Below, one piece after another: positions 24,701-37,400 of a DNA stretch of 64,000 nt; the first letter of the stretch is position 1, and each line of letters opens with the position of its first letter. The notes below the pieces were generated by a model. The model was not told where the DNA came from. It searched no databases and saw only the letters and a program-made list of their open reading frames with translations. A program made the position numbers and the translations under genes. This stretch comes from Chondrosia reniformis (lineage: Eukaryota > Porifera > Demospongiae > Chondrillida > Chondrillidae): contig OX359195.1 in assembly GCA_947172415.1 (NCBI GenBank), positions 2,418,001 to 2,482,000 of the forward strand. The letters are read 5' to 3'.

Positions 24701-27476
24701 CAAATCACTCGGGGGAGGCGGAAACTAACAATTCGCTCGCGTACAAGTAAATATGCAACCGGTACGGGTACGGTAACGAGTGTACGTACGTACTATATGG
24801 CTACGGCTACAGCTACGGGCGTACTACGGCTATGGCTACGGGCGTACTACGGCTAGGGCTACGGGCGTGCGTGCGGGCGTAGAACGTTAACTTTTTTACT
24901 GAATATACCGTATGTGTATCTGAAATTAGTTCCAAGTTTATGTACACAGGATCTGTGAAGGGCTGTACAGAAGCTACTGACTAGTATTGCTTCTTAAGTA
25001 TAAGGACATAACTAATTTATCTTTAGAAGGTTCACTTTGATACTCCTGTTTAATTGATAATGTGTAGCAGTCTTATGGCTATCCCATAGTTGATCTAAAT
25101 AATTTTCTTCTTCAAAAGTTATGTAATAACTGTGTTGTTTATCAGTGAAAGTGATCCTTTGAGAAGAGAGATGTATTTTGTGTAGTGCAAATTAGTTCTA
25201 ATGGTCAATCCTTCTGACCAGTCCAATCCATTTGATTATTAGAGAGTGCTCTGCTCATTCACTGTTCTCTCAGATCAACTGGTACATATGTAGAGACTGG
25301 AAGTGCTGTCTCATTTCCATGTAGTTATTCCATCCACACAATGTTTACATCATGTCAGCTAACCTTGTTCTGTGCAGAAGACATTTTATTGTTATATCCA
25401 CTCAATTGTGAGGGATATTTCAGTTGACACTTTTGTATAGTGTATTCTCATGTGTATATCACATCTCTGTTATGTGTGGTGTATACAGGAAGGTCTCACT
25501 GATCTTGTTGAATGTGGAGTTGGACAGTGCAGGACACTCACGAAGGTCACCATGATAGCTGGTAGACATCAAACACTGACCTCCAGTATATTAAAGGGAA
25601 TGATCCAGAATCCTTCATTAGAACAAGTTGAACTGTGGAGTTGTGAATTTGAAGGTAGGTTTTATAACTTTATGTACAGAATGTATTGCCTATGGAATTA
25701 TTACGTTTCATCAACTATGAGGATCATGTACTCTATACAGTCATCTCAATAGAATGGTTGTGTTCAGTAAAGTGTCCCTTTCAAGTGATTAATAGCCAAT
25801 ATATAGCCTCTCTCTGCAACATTTCAAACTATTGCATAAGCATTAAATATAAATTTGCCGTGTGTTAATGTACTGTAATCTGATTTGTTCATTTAACTGA
25901 CAGGAAATGGAGCATTACTTGTGAAACTGTTACAGAGAAAAAATGGATTGAAGAGTATTAGCTGTTTTAACATAACTCCGAGGGACATTGCTAATATTAT
26001 TGGATGTCTTCATGACAACAAAGAACTCACCATCTGGACTATTACAGACCAGTCTGAGGTACACTTGACTGCCTATCACTAGTAAACATTACTTTCCCTT
26101 ACTAATTATAGGTACTTATATCCAGTCTGCTTATTTCAAAGTTTACTGTACTCTCTAAGTTGGAATGGCCGGAAAAAATATGGCTGCCGTATCCAATGTA
26201 TTAGCAAGCGACACCTCATAAATCACCAACAAAGCAATTTTGGTTATATTCTGTTATTTGCACGCTTTTCTAAATGCCAGAACATGTTTCCACGCTCTAC
26301 AACGTTCAAAAAGCAGCTAATCCGGAATACGCCCATTTCCAAAATTCATTTTTTCTTCTTGTTTTTCTTCTTCTTTTATTGAATGGACTACCACTAATAT
26401 GTGAACGTATGCAAGTATGCAAGAAGTATGTTAATTGTGAAAGCGAAAATTGTGGTCTTCCCGGCTGCCATTTTTAAATAAGAGAATATGGTTTTCAGCA
26501 CATTTCTCTTGCCTAGAACGTTATTTCGAGATTTTCGCCAAGAAAACTTTCTAATTAATTTAAAACAAGTAATATTAAGGAGAAAAAGAGGGAATACAAG
26601 TAAATATAAGACATTTACAAACATGATGTTAGAAGTGGGAATGGCAGTGTTCACTAATACATCTGCAAAAAGTATCGAAACAAGACATTGATTATATGAT
26701 AAGGCTAATCATACAGAAGTTGCATATACGTATATACTGAAATTTAAATAACTTAACCATACACTTCTGTGTTTGGGAGCACCATTCCTACTTCAGTTTG
26801 GTGCACCATCAGGACTGTCACAGACCAGTCTGAGGTACACTTGACTGCCTATCACTAGTAAATGTTTTTTTTATTTACTTGTGTTTATTTGACAAAGTTT
26901 AGCTTTATTTGAATAGCTTATTGCAGTCTATGGCCTCTGAGTGTTTTAGATTAAGTAATCACTTCATATTGTAGTGCATGTATTTAATTGTTCTGGATAC
27001 ATTTTTACAGAATATCCAGGATGTCACTGAAGAAGATGTCTTGACATCCGTTGAACAATCTGTCAAGGAGAACACTACACTGGAGAGGTTGACAGTTTAT
27101 AGTCAACGGAGTAAAATAAACTGGAGGAATGTTGCAGAGAGCATTCTAAAGGGAGCAGCAGCCAATCAGAATCTCAGAGAGTTGGAACTGTTAATGAATA
27201 AGGACTACAAAGAATATGCTCCTAAACAGGAAGTGATTGATAATGTAAGAAAAGTCAACAAGAAATTGAGACTCATTGTTGGGTTAAGTAAGTGAATGTC
27301 TTTCATCATCTGTGTGTACATGTAATCGCTACATTCATTGACAGTAGATTTGCTAATTTCCAATCCAAATAGTGTCACATGTGGACTGTGTTATTTATAG
27401 GAATACATTATCTAATGTATGTAACTTGTAAATGTGTAATTCTTTTTTTGCTCCAGGGACACTTAATTACTTGTGA
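15778..27476 (+). CDS. NLR1: Death-NACHT-LRR innate receptor-like gene, LRR part disrupted by a transposon
   Basis: Exons: 15778-15847 (MGNVLDFV start), 16438-16581 (QTEPQVSQTAD repeats), 16744-17049 (Death domain: RRLGVSEAVLREAEQ, KRFMFGLQDWYNGKG, ALKESRYRGVAEELRK), 17212-17276, 17614-19243 (NACHT), about 19441-19542, 20182-20281, then 25489-25654, 25904-26058, 27011-27287, 27457-27476. The NACHT exon has Walker A GEPGIGKST and Walker B LFIMDGYDEFP and an undamaged 543-codon frame. Exon 6 is one base out of phase unless the acceptor at 19453 is used. Exon 7 ends in phase 1 but the next surviving exon begins in phase 0 and would hit a stop after three codons; three LRR exons present in NLR2 are missing, replaced by element 2. 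The expected product is therefore Death-NACHT with very few LRRs. NLRs sense danger or microbial signals in the cytosol and signal through death folds. Confidence 0.75.
16464..16565 (+). repeat. 33-bp coding tandem repeat in NLR1 exon 2
   Basis: Three in-frame copies of the 11-residue unit QTEPQVSQTAD. The same exon with the same repeat number occurs in NLR2 (45564-45675). The repeat forms a hydrophilic linker between the N-terminal part and the death fold. Confidence 0.85.
19615..20146. mobile_element. MITE-like element in an NLR1 intron (about 530 bp)
   Basis: ATGTGACCATCCATGCGAAA at the left is inverted at the right end (about 20111-20146), with the match running 36 bases and few differences, flanked by TATA. 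The corresponding introns of NLR2 and NLR3 lack it. No gene. Confidence 0.8.
20325..20515. repeat. Left subterminal array of about 22-bp repeats (element 2)
   Basis: Degenerate repeats of CTACGAGTACGGGCGTAGAACG type at about 22-23-base spacing, six or so units. The inverse array lies at about 24755-24890. The motif is unrelated to that of element 1, but the spacing and position are alike. Confidence 0.75.
20631..22489 (+). pseudogene. BEN-domain protein gene inside element 2, decayed
   Basis: Exon 1 from the ATG at 20631 encodes a module (DHVLVYWKEEDCVSIVPLRD ... GLAVQMG) similar in position and pattern to the start of the element 1 BEN protein. It ends at a GG/GTACGC donor (about 20838). 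The frame resumes after TTCTCTCACAG at about 21511 (SKQEMLKLEDSFVDG). Damage follows: in-frame TAG at about 21730, a one-base shift in an A7 run near 21890, and an in-frame TGA near 21958. The last 75 residues or so match a BEN domain (KLAREAFFGDDILKRCTPRG ... QAVAQACKRLR pattern). A lysine-rich stretch and a coiled-coil-like stretch precede it. DNA binding is expected for the family; a transposon role is inferred. Confidence 0.65.
22980..23427. mobile_element. Inverted-repeat element nested in element 2 (about 450 bp)
   Basis: CTCCAAAGGTAGGCACACCC at the left end is inverted at the right end; the match runs about 48 bases with two or three differences. It separates the BEN gene from the transposase. 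No coding capacity and no clear target duplication. Confidence 0.8.
23629..24627 (-). pseudogene. Tc1-family DD34E transposase (element 2) with a single nonsense codon
   Basis: Starts MVYSDYVKQRILFYHQ at 24627. An N-terminal helix-turn-helix region (NLAEEGYNASKVDVYKFI) and a linker run to KYLG, then TAG at about 24290, then the same frame continues TSKGSSYCQVIRDVNKEKRL to the end at 23629. The related transposase in element 1 has LGW at this place, so a Trp-to-stop change is the simplest explanation. The catalytic residues are kept: D in TIYTDETT, D in FIQDNNPKHCSK and E in DMNPIENMW, 34 residues apart. Total about 332 codons. Without readthrough the copy cannot make enzyme itself. Confidence 0.85.
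26140..26680 (-). repeat. Dispersed AT-rich repeat between NLR1 LRR exons
   Basis: Reverse-complement similarity to 57060-57680: both share AATACGGCA-CCAT, a T-run, GGCCAT-CC-ACTTAGAGAGTA at one end, and ATTTACTTGTATTCC, then GGCGAAAA-CTCGAAAT inside. It is flanked by a duplicated exon end (see 26046-26089 and 26817-26862). No gene. Confidence 0.6.
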
Positions 27477-27892
27477 AACAGACTGTTATTCTTCGAAACT
27501 GTCTTTGTTTGAACTCATGATTAAATGAAAACAAAACAAACATGCATTTTGTATATAAGTTGTTGAATAGCAATTAACTTTACATTCAGTCTAGATCTCC
27601 TAGCAACCAGTCCCATGTGGGTGGGGTCTACATACCTTGTATGGCCTCCCGCTGGTCCACCTTCATTCAATGTAGTGATATATATCTGAAGAGATGATAT
27701 ACGGAGTACAGAGAACGCTTTATGCATCTCTCATTGGTAATGTGAATCATATGGTATATTAGTTATAGTGTTAATTATAATAATTATACAATAAAAATCA
27801 GTATAGAGGTGCAATATCTCATTTGAGAATTTAAATCAATCAATACAGATCTAGATAGACTTGTAATCAGAATGTACAGAAAATATTTTCAA
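27477..27892. other. Tail-to-tail spacer after NLR1
   Basis: The spacer contains CTCCTAGCAACCAGTCCCAT and GTATGGCCTCCC blocks that recur after NLR2 (about 53240-53350 and 53625-53720), so it belongs to the duplicated unit. No open frame with a recognisable product. Confidence 0.6.
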
Positions 27893-28160
27893 TGTTTAAT
27901 TCAAGGTACACAAGTATGTAACAAGTTAATTGTTCTGATGCAGTCCTGACCATTTCTGTAAGAGTGATGTGATGGTCTTTCCTTTCCTTCCCTGTACACT
28001 AACTTTAACCTGCTGAGGACGTACGTAGGGCATCATTCATTTACAAGCAACACTATTGACTACTACTCGGTAGCAGACCTTCTTTGGTTCTGAATCACTG
28101 TCCAGACTCAGACTGTCTTCTCTTGACCCCACAACACCCTCAGTGGTCATCTACAGGTAG
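27893..28160 (-). pseudogene. Remnant of the FNBP4 last exon (third copy)
   Basis: This stretch matches 1-270 and 53935-54195 with scattered changes. The lysine-rich KKKKSKK stretch is shortened by a 15-base deletion, leaving EPKK before VCYQVVVN. No upstream FNBP4 exons follow; similarity stops just after the acceptor, and the LRR-Ig gene begins beyond. Confidence 0.8.
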
Positions 28161-28435
28161 AGGGACCAGATGGAGCACTAAGTAGTAGGTAGAATATGAG
28201 ACCATGATAAGGGTATACTAACAATTACTGAGAGAGGCATTCCATAAGATTAGCTAGTATTCACTCTTTGTGAATAGTTATGTATCTGAAGGGTATTACA
28301 TAATTACCATGTGCATACTGAAATGAGTCTATGTCTATACTCATAAGTAGTATAGTCAAGCCATAGTTGGAGCTCCCAATTAAATAGTCATATTATCAAT
28401 TCTGGGCTATAGTTGCACTTTATACAGGTTGTTTA

Positions 28436-31400
28436 TTACTTACGCACACGCAGTACACTAAGTTCTACTGAATGAATCTGTTCTCCAGCTGCATTAGCTA
28501 CTCTACAGATATATGTCCCTTGGTCGTCAGGTGCTGCATTCTCAATTACCAGTGTGCCTATTCCAGTCCCTGTACATTTGTTACACGCCTTCCTCCTTCT
28601 GTGGATACCACATTTCCATCTTTGATCCAAGAAACTACAGGAGGAGGTCTACCATTTGCTGTACAAGGAATTTCCACGCGATTAAGTTCCTCAACAATTA
28701 CTTCAGTGGGCAGATTGGCCCTATCAAAGGATGGTATTGCTACAATATAAAATAGACAATGATTATTTATATGTACAATTGGCATTTGAAAAATGTACAC
28801 AATCTAAGAACTGTAAATGCATGTATTATTAGACTACATAGAAAAGGGTTATTTCAAAAGTTTAATTACACAGCACAAACATAAATGACTTAACAAGGTC
28901 CTTAACGTTTAATGAGAATATTGTTAGTTTCTATAATTACTGCTAGCTAATGGAAAAGGTTATCTTTTATAAACTTAACACTGATATAACATACATATGT
29001 ATGTATGTATTGATACACAAAGCCATAAGTTATTATTCAGAAGGTAAACTTCTATGAGAACAGTATTATGTAGAAAATAAATTTCTACTTACAGTATACA
29101 GTTAGAAATGCTCTTCTACTTGTTAAAAGTCCAAGACGTGATGTAGCAGTGCAATAGTAGTAGCCTTCGTCACTGCTTCTACTGTGCAAAATAATCAGCC
29201 TCTCATCATTCACAAAGACTTCACCAGAGGATGTGACTTCCCTTTCAATGCCTGTTTTGTTACTGATAAAGAACCAGCGAATGCCAGGCTTAGGATTGCC
29301 TGCGGCTGAGCAATAGAATTGGGCAGCTTTGGTTGGAGGAACCCCAAGGTCTTCGGGTTGCCTAGAAAAATAGGGTACCACTATATAGAAGTGATACAAT
29401 GCAAAAATAGGAGTAAAGACATATAATAAACAGACAAATTAAGTGGTGTTCAAAAGACAATGATTTAAAGAAAAACGAATGATCATGTAAAAATGTAAGT
29501 TTGAGGGCCATCCTGAATACACACTACAGCATAGAGGCATTCAGTGACTTACATGTTACATCCACGTTAGCAATTAATTGGTCAACTCCTGCCTCATTTC
29601 TAGCTATACACATATATTCTCCCTTGTCAGCACTATCAGCATTCAAAATGACCAAAGTCTGACCATCATTAATTAGCTAAGGAAAAGACATATTGCATAT
29701 AACACAATGTTTTATATAATGTATGATGAAATAATTTTTGTATTTGTTGTGTTTATAATGAAAAGGTAGGTATATATTAGAGTATCAGCAACACTTATAT
29801 TCGAGAAATAGAGATTTGAATGCTTCAAATCTTAGGTATTCTCAACAATGATGTATAATATATGTATGTGTTCTGATGTATACAAATGATTACTTGTGTA
29901 GTGATTACCGCTTTGCAATTGATTCTCTATAAGTTTAATGATATGCTTGAGAATATATAGTACATTTTATAAAGTAACAATGAATTAATTAATCCAACAA
30001 AGGTGTGAGTATGTATAGATGATTTTGGGTGAAACTTACACTTACACTAATAATACTATCTTACATTCCTATATGTTTAGTCTATAGATGATATACAAAT
30101 AAACAAACCCTTATGAGTGTATTGTTGTTAAACGTCTGTTATGAATAAGAACAGTCTTGCTAGTTACCCAGATACCTACGTACCTGTTTTTTATGTAGTA
30201 GCTGTCAATTGTCAAAATTTATCTACCCATTCATTCTACATTTCTACTCACCAACCCATCAAACCAATCCTAAACAAATTTACATTCCCTGTAAAACATC
30301 CACTTATGCAATAAACAGTCAATACAAAGGCTCTCACATCACACATACATACTTCATATTCCGTTCCAAAGAAAGCATCCCTTATTGGCCAACCATTATA
30401 GAACCAATCCACTGTAAAGTCTGAATCAGACATAACAAAACAGTTAATTTCTCCTCTGTCACCTCTTGCAAATGTTACGGCCAAACTTCCATTGCTCTTA
30501 TCAATCTTCGGAGACAGATTTGCAATAGGAACTAGAGTGTTATAGAATATGAGTAGTAAATAAAGACAACAAACAACATACGTACTATTTAGGTTTAAGA
30601 ATACCAACTACCAATATCTCCATGCATGTAGTCTAAGTTTTTAACTATTTAAAAACTTTAAAAAAATATATATATATTTATACTTTTAAGTGAAAAGAAA
30701 TTGCTATATACATCAGAAACAAGGTTCATGTGATAAACTTCATATAGGTACATGGTACGTACATATATATGTAACTGATGTACATAGATTTGGATTTACT
30801 AAAAGGATCCAGCAACTGATGCCATCACCTGACTAATTAGGAGAGTCTACTGCTCAAGTCAGACATTTTATTGGAATTCATAACTTTACATGTTTTTACA
30901 TAATTCTTAAACCTAATAATCTTTGAACATTGTCAAAAAGGGAAGAACCTTGGGAATATCCCATTGAATGTTTCTCCCAGTAATGTTAATTGCTTCCATG
31001 ATATTATATATGTACCTCACCCGTATAGTACGTACACGTATCTAATACATTTCTTTGTTCTTTACTATGTTTTACATTTATTTTTATGAAACATAACCTT
31101 TGTATATTATCCATTGTTATTTTACTCTGTAATGTCCTTAAACTCCACAAGTTCCCCTATATTATATTGTATGAACCATATATTGACTGCGTGTGTCTAA
31201 AGAATGCAAGATTACAAGTTTTACCTCCTAAGTAATTCTGTGTACTAGTTCGTTCAACTTAAGCTTCATCTTGTAGTCACAATGTTTTACTTACGTATAC
31301 GTAGGTAAATATAAATCACAATCTATTTAATTCCTGATATAAAGTATGTATATTGTATATTAAACAGATGACTTATCTACTGCTGACACATAAATTTATT

Positions 31401-34400
31401 GATGACCGGATTAGACAGGTTTCACAGCACGGTACTGCAGTGTGTGCGGTTGAATGCACAAGGTGATTTACTTTCAACTTCCAACTGATACTGAATTGTG
31501 TCAGAGCCAAGGATGTTTCTAACTGTACATTGATATACCCCTTCATCACTAGACATTATGTTTATCAACATTAGTTCATTACTAATAGTTACAGTGTGCC
31601 TCGGAGGAATTGGTAAGGCGTCTGCTCGTTCCCAAATATGATCTAAATCTTCAGTTGAATCAATCCGAGGATCACAGGGTAATTTAACATTTTCCCCTAC
31701 AAAATGCTGCTGAAGTATTGGTGTGCTGTCCTCTCTGTCAAAGGATGGTTGTCTAAGCCCAATACCAGAAAGAAAAACGTCAATCCCATTTGAAGCCACA
31801 CCCTCGGAATTACCTAAGAAGATGATTCCCAATTGAAATTAAATGTTATAGATATACTTATGTATATACGTAAGTATGTATGTACATTTTTAAAATGAAA
31901 CAACGTACGTACATATGCATATATTAAATTCATTGCCAGAACAATTTGGTCTGTACGAATAATATGCACACATAATGAGGGTATGTGCATTTTAGGTACG
32001 TACAGCTTTCAGATTTACGTACCTGCAGCACAAAAGTAACTGCCTTGATGATCAATTGTAATATTAGGTATAATAAGGGTATTCTCTTCCTTCACATAGC
32101 CTTTGCGGGAGGACACTAGTCTTCCATTCCTTGACCAGTGCCATGAAGGTTGTGACAGACCACTTGTATCACAAGTCAGCTTTAAAGTGTCACCAGTAAA
32201 TACAAACTTTTTAGATTTTTCAATTCTAACTTCGGGTGTGGCTAAGGAAGAAAAAGTAAACTACTTGTCACATTACTATTAAACATCCACAACACTAACT
32301 TTGTCAGGGTACATACGTAAATACAGTTTTTTCAAACAGGAAGTCAGTTAAGTATCTATGAACAGCATGTTTGATCAACTTATACTTGTGTAATTACGTA
32401 GCATGATACAATATTGAGCATAATCTGTTAAAACTTATTGTATACACTAAAGGTGATATCAAGCAAATATATAGTAGATGGAAGGTAATACATACTGTAC
32501 CTAAGCAAAGTTTATTGTAAAACAAAAATTTAAATACTATTAAAAAGGCTCCTATATACATATGTGTATGGGTGTTGTAGACAATACAAAATTTAATTCT
32601 TGGACACAGATACATAATGACTTGTACTCAAGTACAAATTAGCTAAATACACATAAATTGTAAGGTATAAATTCTCCCTTCCAAAACCAATCAATCTTTC
32701 ACTGTATATAAAACATTTCACCTTTTAGGGTACACAAATACATTCACAAACTCTTTTGATAGGACAGCATAAACTCACGACAAAGTAGATTTTCATCTTG
32801 CAAGTGGACAATATGGAATTCATCTAGAGCTTTAGGTCGGGAGCACCTTGGACCAATACCAAGGTTTGGCCTTGTTTTCATCCATTCCCACAACCAAATT
32901 GCATCACAATCACAACTAAAATCATTGCCATCAAAGAATCTATAAAAACATAAAAATATTAGTATCCATTCTCTATACGTATGTCATACAGATGTTACAA
33001 TGTTCATATGCACATATGTAGATGATGCAGTACGTATGAAGCAATGATTATGCAACTGCTACTAAACGTACAACCTATTACAGACATTGGATCCAAGCAA
33101 ATATGCATTAGAGAGATATAATGTTTGAAATTTTGAATTGATTATTTTAACAGACATGCCCTACAGCCAGTGGCTGGTCTACTTGGTAACTTAGCACTTC
33201 CAGAATGTTACCCAGTGGTATATAATACTGATAAGGAGTGGTATTCTTTGAAGGGCCTTCCAGTACAGTGGTGCATACGTACCTTAGTTAAGAGTACCTT
33301 TTTTCCTGAGACCTTTTTAACATAAAGGTTAATATCTGATTTGCTGTGATGTATTGCATGTATGCAGAACCAGCTAATTTGGATGTATATACTATGATTG
33401 ATAGAGGATATAATTTGCTAACTTACATGACTCGCAAACTTGGTAAACTGTTGAAGGCCTCTGATAGGATGTTTCGAATTCTATTTCCACCAAAATGCCT
33501 ACAAGTAGAGAAAGAGACGTCCTAAGGTAATTTTATCTAAATAAACTGAAAGGATAAATGATATCTATCAAATTGAAAACTGTTGCACTTTTAACATATA
33601 CATATACACATTAAAAGAAAGAGTTGGTGCTTAGTAGATTCAGTACTGCTGCTTCTATGATTTTAATCAATATATAAAATAACTCTCTGCATTCATAAAT
33701 TTCTATATGACTAAATTGTAAAAACATTTATATATGCCAATGTAATCTATGCATGCATGTATTCTATTTTGATGGATCAGGTGTCAAGCGTATTATTTTT
33801 CTACTTAAGTACAGAATTCAGGATATTTCAGTGTGTCTAGTTAATGCATATAGATTTTAAGACTGAGGTAGGCATGTAGACATGAAACGTAACATAATGC
33901 AATGTTGATGCATGAACCATCTTCAATCAATTTCTCAGCTTAGGAGAAAAAGGGCAGTTAACCAGTGTATTCTAAAGAATAAACTACATATATTGCATTG
34001 CAAAGTCTTATCTCAAACACCTACACAGACAGTAATGGATTAAACCATTGAACACAAGTATGCATGTCATTGTGAGCATATAAATTAGCTTTTGCTTATA
34101 AATCTCTGATCAGTTTGAAACTGTCAAATCTTGACATGTATCATATAGTGGGAATTTTGTTGGTATATATTTTGTAGAATAGTTCTTCTGGAGTTTTCGC
34201 TATTTAATTTTCAAGGAATACTTGCATGTATGCTATATTATTATTCATTGGTGATTGTGATACAATTTCAGGGTAAAAAAATACAATTTGAGTGAAATTT
34301 TTTATTCCTCTTAAAAAACTATATACATATGTATAGTAAAGGGACTCTACACTTAGTGCTCCTTCGACTTCATTAAAACCTCAAGTCATGAATATCATTA

Positions 34401-37400
34401 AAACCAATTGAAACCAACTAGGCAACCATTAAGTAATATTGACCTCCCAAAGTATCCTTACAAATGACTAATACTGTAAATCCCAAATTAAAGCGGTCCC
34501 TTTCAAGTTGCACATATAATATCATGGAATTACAAAATTAATGGTACGTAAGTCATTTTGCCAATGGGACAATGACGTCACGTCTCTGTCAAGATGTGGC
34601 TGTATCAGTTGTTCGCTACCAGATCCAGAGGTAAAGAGTTGCAGGACACTTGAAGCAGAAGTCCGAGAAGCAAATAAGGTACTGGTAGAGTTGTGAAGGA
34701 AGAGACCAAGCTCACACCATCCTAAACTTCGCGCAAAGATTAGCAAGTTTGCCGCTTTATCTAGCAAAGAAGCTGCTGTTGATGTTTAAAGGCCACTATT
34801 CTACTGATACCATTACAATCATTAAATAAAAGGGACTCCATATCAATGTATCAAATACCTTTTGTACAACAAAAGGAAGAAAAAGAAAATTTCAACTCTC
34901 AGCAGCTAGGGGACCCCATTGCCTAGGATGAGTACGATTAATTTTACAAGATAAGACTTTAATTTTTTCTAATGCACTTTATGGCTTACATACGTATGAT
35001 AACCTTTCACAATAAAACTAAGAAAAACTATCTGATTGATGATAGACACTGCTGTACATGCATACACACAAGCACACGCATATATAAATTTGAAACTTCA
35101 TACCTAAAATTCTACCACTTAATAGATAAATCTGTCAAATAGCAATATATCCAATACAATTAGATTAGCCAGGTGATGCTAGTCAATAAGTATAAAAACC
35201 AGTGCTTCAATTAATATTTAATACACACAAAACCACCAATGAATGTATCAATAATGGAAAGTGATAGTATGTGAGTGAGTGCCAACTTTTATTGGTTCTG
35301 CTGTTGGGTATCCCTTGGTAACAGGTGCAGGTGTACTGTGTTTTGAGTATTGCCAGTAAATTAACACAGTTTGCGTGCAATTGAAACCAACAAAGGGAGC
35401 ATGTTTATGGACACTGTGGCTTCTACATAGCTTTATTTGGTCAAAATGGAGCTTATGACCAAACAATGTCATACATGTGCCCCAGTGGAGAAGATGAAAG
35501 AGGATCAAAGAAAGGAGAAGAAAGAAAGACTTCCATATCTTCATCCAAAAGCTCTCTTCAGGTTCAGTTCCATATAGGCTTTTTACAGAATAGGCATACA
35601 GCATGTAGAAAAATGGTGTATTAGATTTTACGTATACTAGCATTTACAAAGACTATACGTACGTAGAGCAACTTACACGTATGACAATCTAGACAAATTA
35701 TCAAAAGCCTTGCTGTGGACAACTTCAATTTGGTTATCACGAATAGACCTACGTACAAGATACCAGAGAGTCAGTTGTATTCACTCCAAAATATATAGGA
35801 CATTTTGTGCACATCCTAGATACGTAAGTCATACGTACATAATTTTACATATATAACTGCATGAATTAAATCCTCTCATTTATGTTACTATTAAAAGTGT
35901 TTCCAATGTAATATAATCACACATATATACACACGCACATGTATACACACACGTTTGAAAACTTACAATCTTGTCAATAACGGAAGATTTCTGAAAGTTC
36001 CAGACTTCAGATTAGTCAGTTTATTGTCATCAAGGTTCCTGAAAAGTGATAACTGTGGTATGTATATATGCATGGCTGTATTACAGTTGTAGTTATAGTA
36101 AATCCTCTAAGCCAAGTACATACAGTTTAATGGCGCAGAGGTATCTTTCTATTTAAAGCACACCCAGGGTGTGGTTCTGCACCTACATGATAGTGCATCC
36201 CAGCAATGGATCAAATGCGCCGATTTCAATAGTCCTTACTCCAGTATTGTAAACTTCACTGTACAGAAGACATAGAAAATTTAAAGATTAGAGTTTTTAA
36301 AAATCAATAATACATACATATACTTGGAAATATACTTTAGTGGTACAGTTACAAGAAGCATCACTTTTAGTACACTTACAGTTGTCTTAGTGATGTCAGA
36401 CCTTCAAATGTTCCATTTTGAAATTGTTCTATGTTGTTGTCATATATATTTCTAATGATTTTGTAAAGTATGAAAATAATCAAATGTATTGTATGTAGCG
36501 TAAAGATAATTGCTCTACTTTGCACATTAATACCTTGAATACTTTCAACAGTTAACATTAATCTTAGCTTAGCTAAAGCTATGGGAACAATACAAAGGCA
36601 GTGTTTTAATATAAGGATTGTTACTACATATATATTTCCTTGAATCTTTAAATGTCAGAGCAAGGAAAAAAAGATCTCTTTTTTCAATAATGTGTTTGTG
36701 TTCATGGGTGCATTGGTAAGTCACATAGGTTACAGAGTAGCCGCAGCTGTCATGAAAGGTATGGATCTACTGAATTAATCATAACACCTTCATTGACACA
36801 ATTAGCAGGAGGATTTTTAAAATTCCAATTATATAAAAATTATTCCAAATCTTATTATGGATCTACCATTATACACAGTACATATACATTACATCACATA
36901 AGAAATTACAGATAAAATCCATATATGTATACAGGAATTAACTAAGCCAGCTCTTTCCCTAACAGCTAACTAATCATTATGTATAGTATGTAAGTGTACT
37001 GTATAAATTATATATTCATAGATATATAGATGTACCATAATTTGGGAAATTTCGTGGTTTGGGCCAACCACGAAAATATCTTAACAACCAGAATTACAGT
37101 ATATATGCAAGTGTAATGAGTAAAACGTTAAAAACTTACAAAACCTGCAAACTGTTTAGGTTCTTGAAAGAACCAATTTCTATTGATGCTATTTTGTTGT
37201 TTTGAAGGTGGCTACAACAAACAGAAAGTAACTTATATTACGCCAAACAACATACATTGAATGGTGGAATTCCCAGAAACAGCTGTCTGGCCCAGTGGAG
37301 CAGAGAAAGAAAAAAAGACTCCAGGACCTGTATCTTCATCCAAAGCTCTCTCCAGGTTTAGTTCCCAAAGGCTTTTTTACAGAGTAGGCATGGCATGTAG

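Larger units (their letters stand above)
20310..24903. mobile_element. Tc1/mariner-type transposon carrying a BEN-domain gene and a transposase (element 2)
   Basis: Ends read TTCAGTAAAAAAGTTAACG and its inverse, flanked by TA (20308-20309 and 24904-24905). Inside are a spliced, decayed BEN-domain gene on plus (20631-22489) and a Tc1 transposase on minus with one stop (23629-24627), tail to tail, the opposite arrangement to element 1. A nested inverted-repeat element lies at 22980-23427. Its ends replace NLR1 sequence equivalent to about 49765-51195 of NLR2, which holds three LRR exons. Confidence 0.85.

Noticed and set aside
26274-26691. Frames between NLR1 LRR exons
   Set aside because: They fall inside a dispersed AT-rich repeat also present at 57060-57680; no conserved protein.
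34522-34767. 81-codon minus-strand frame in the LRR-Ig intron
   Set aside because: No domain recognised; flanked by short repeats; probably a repeat remnant.
35248-35643. 131-codon minus-strand frame
   Set aside because: It lies mostly on the reverse strand of the hammerhead-associated repeat.
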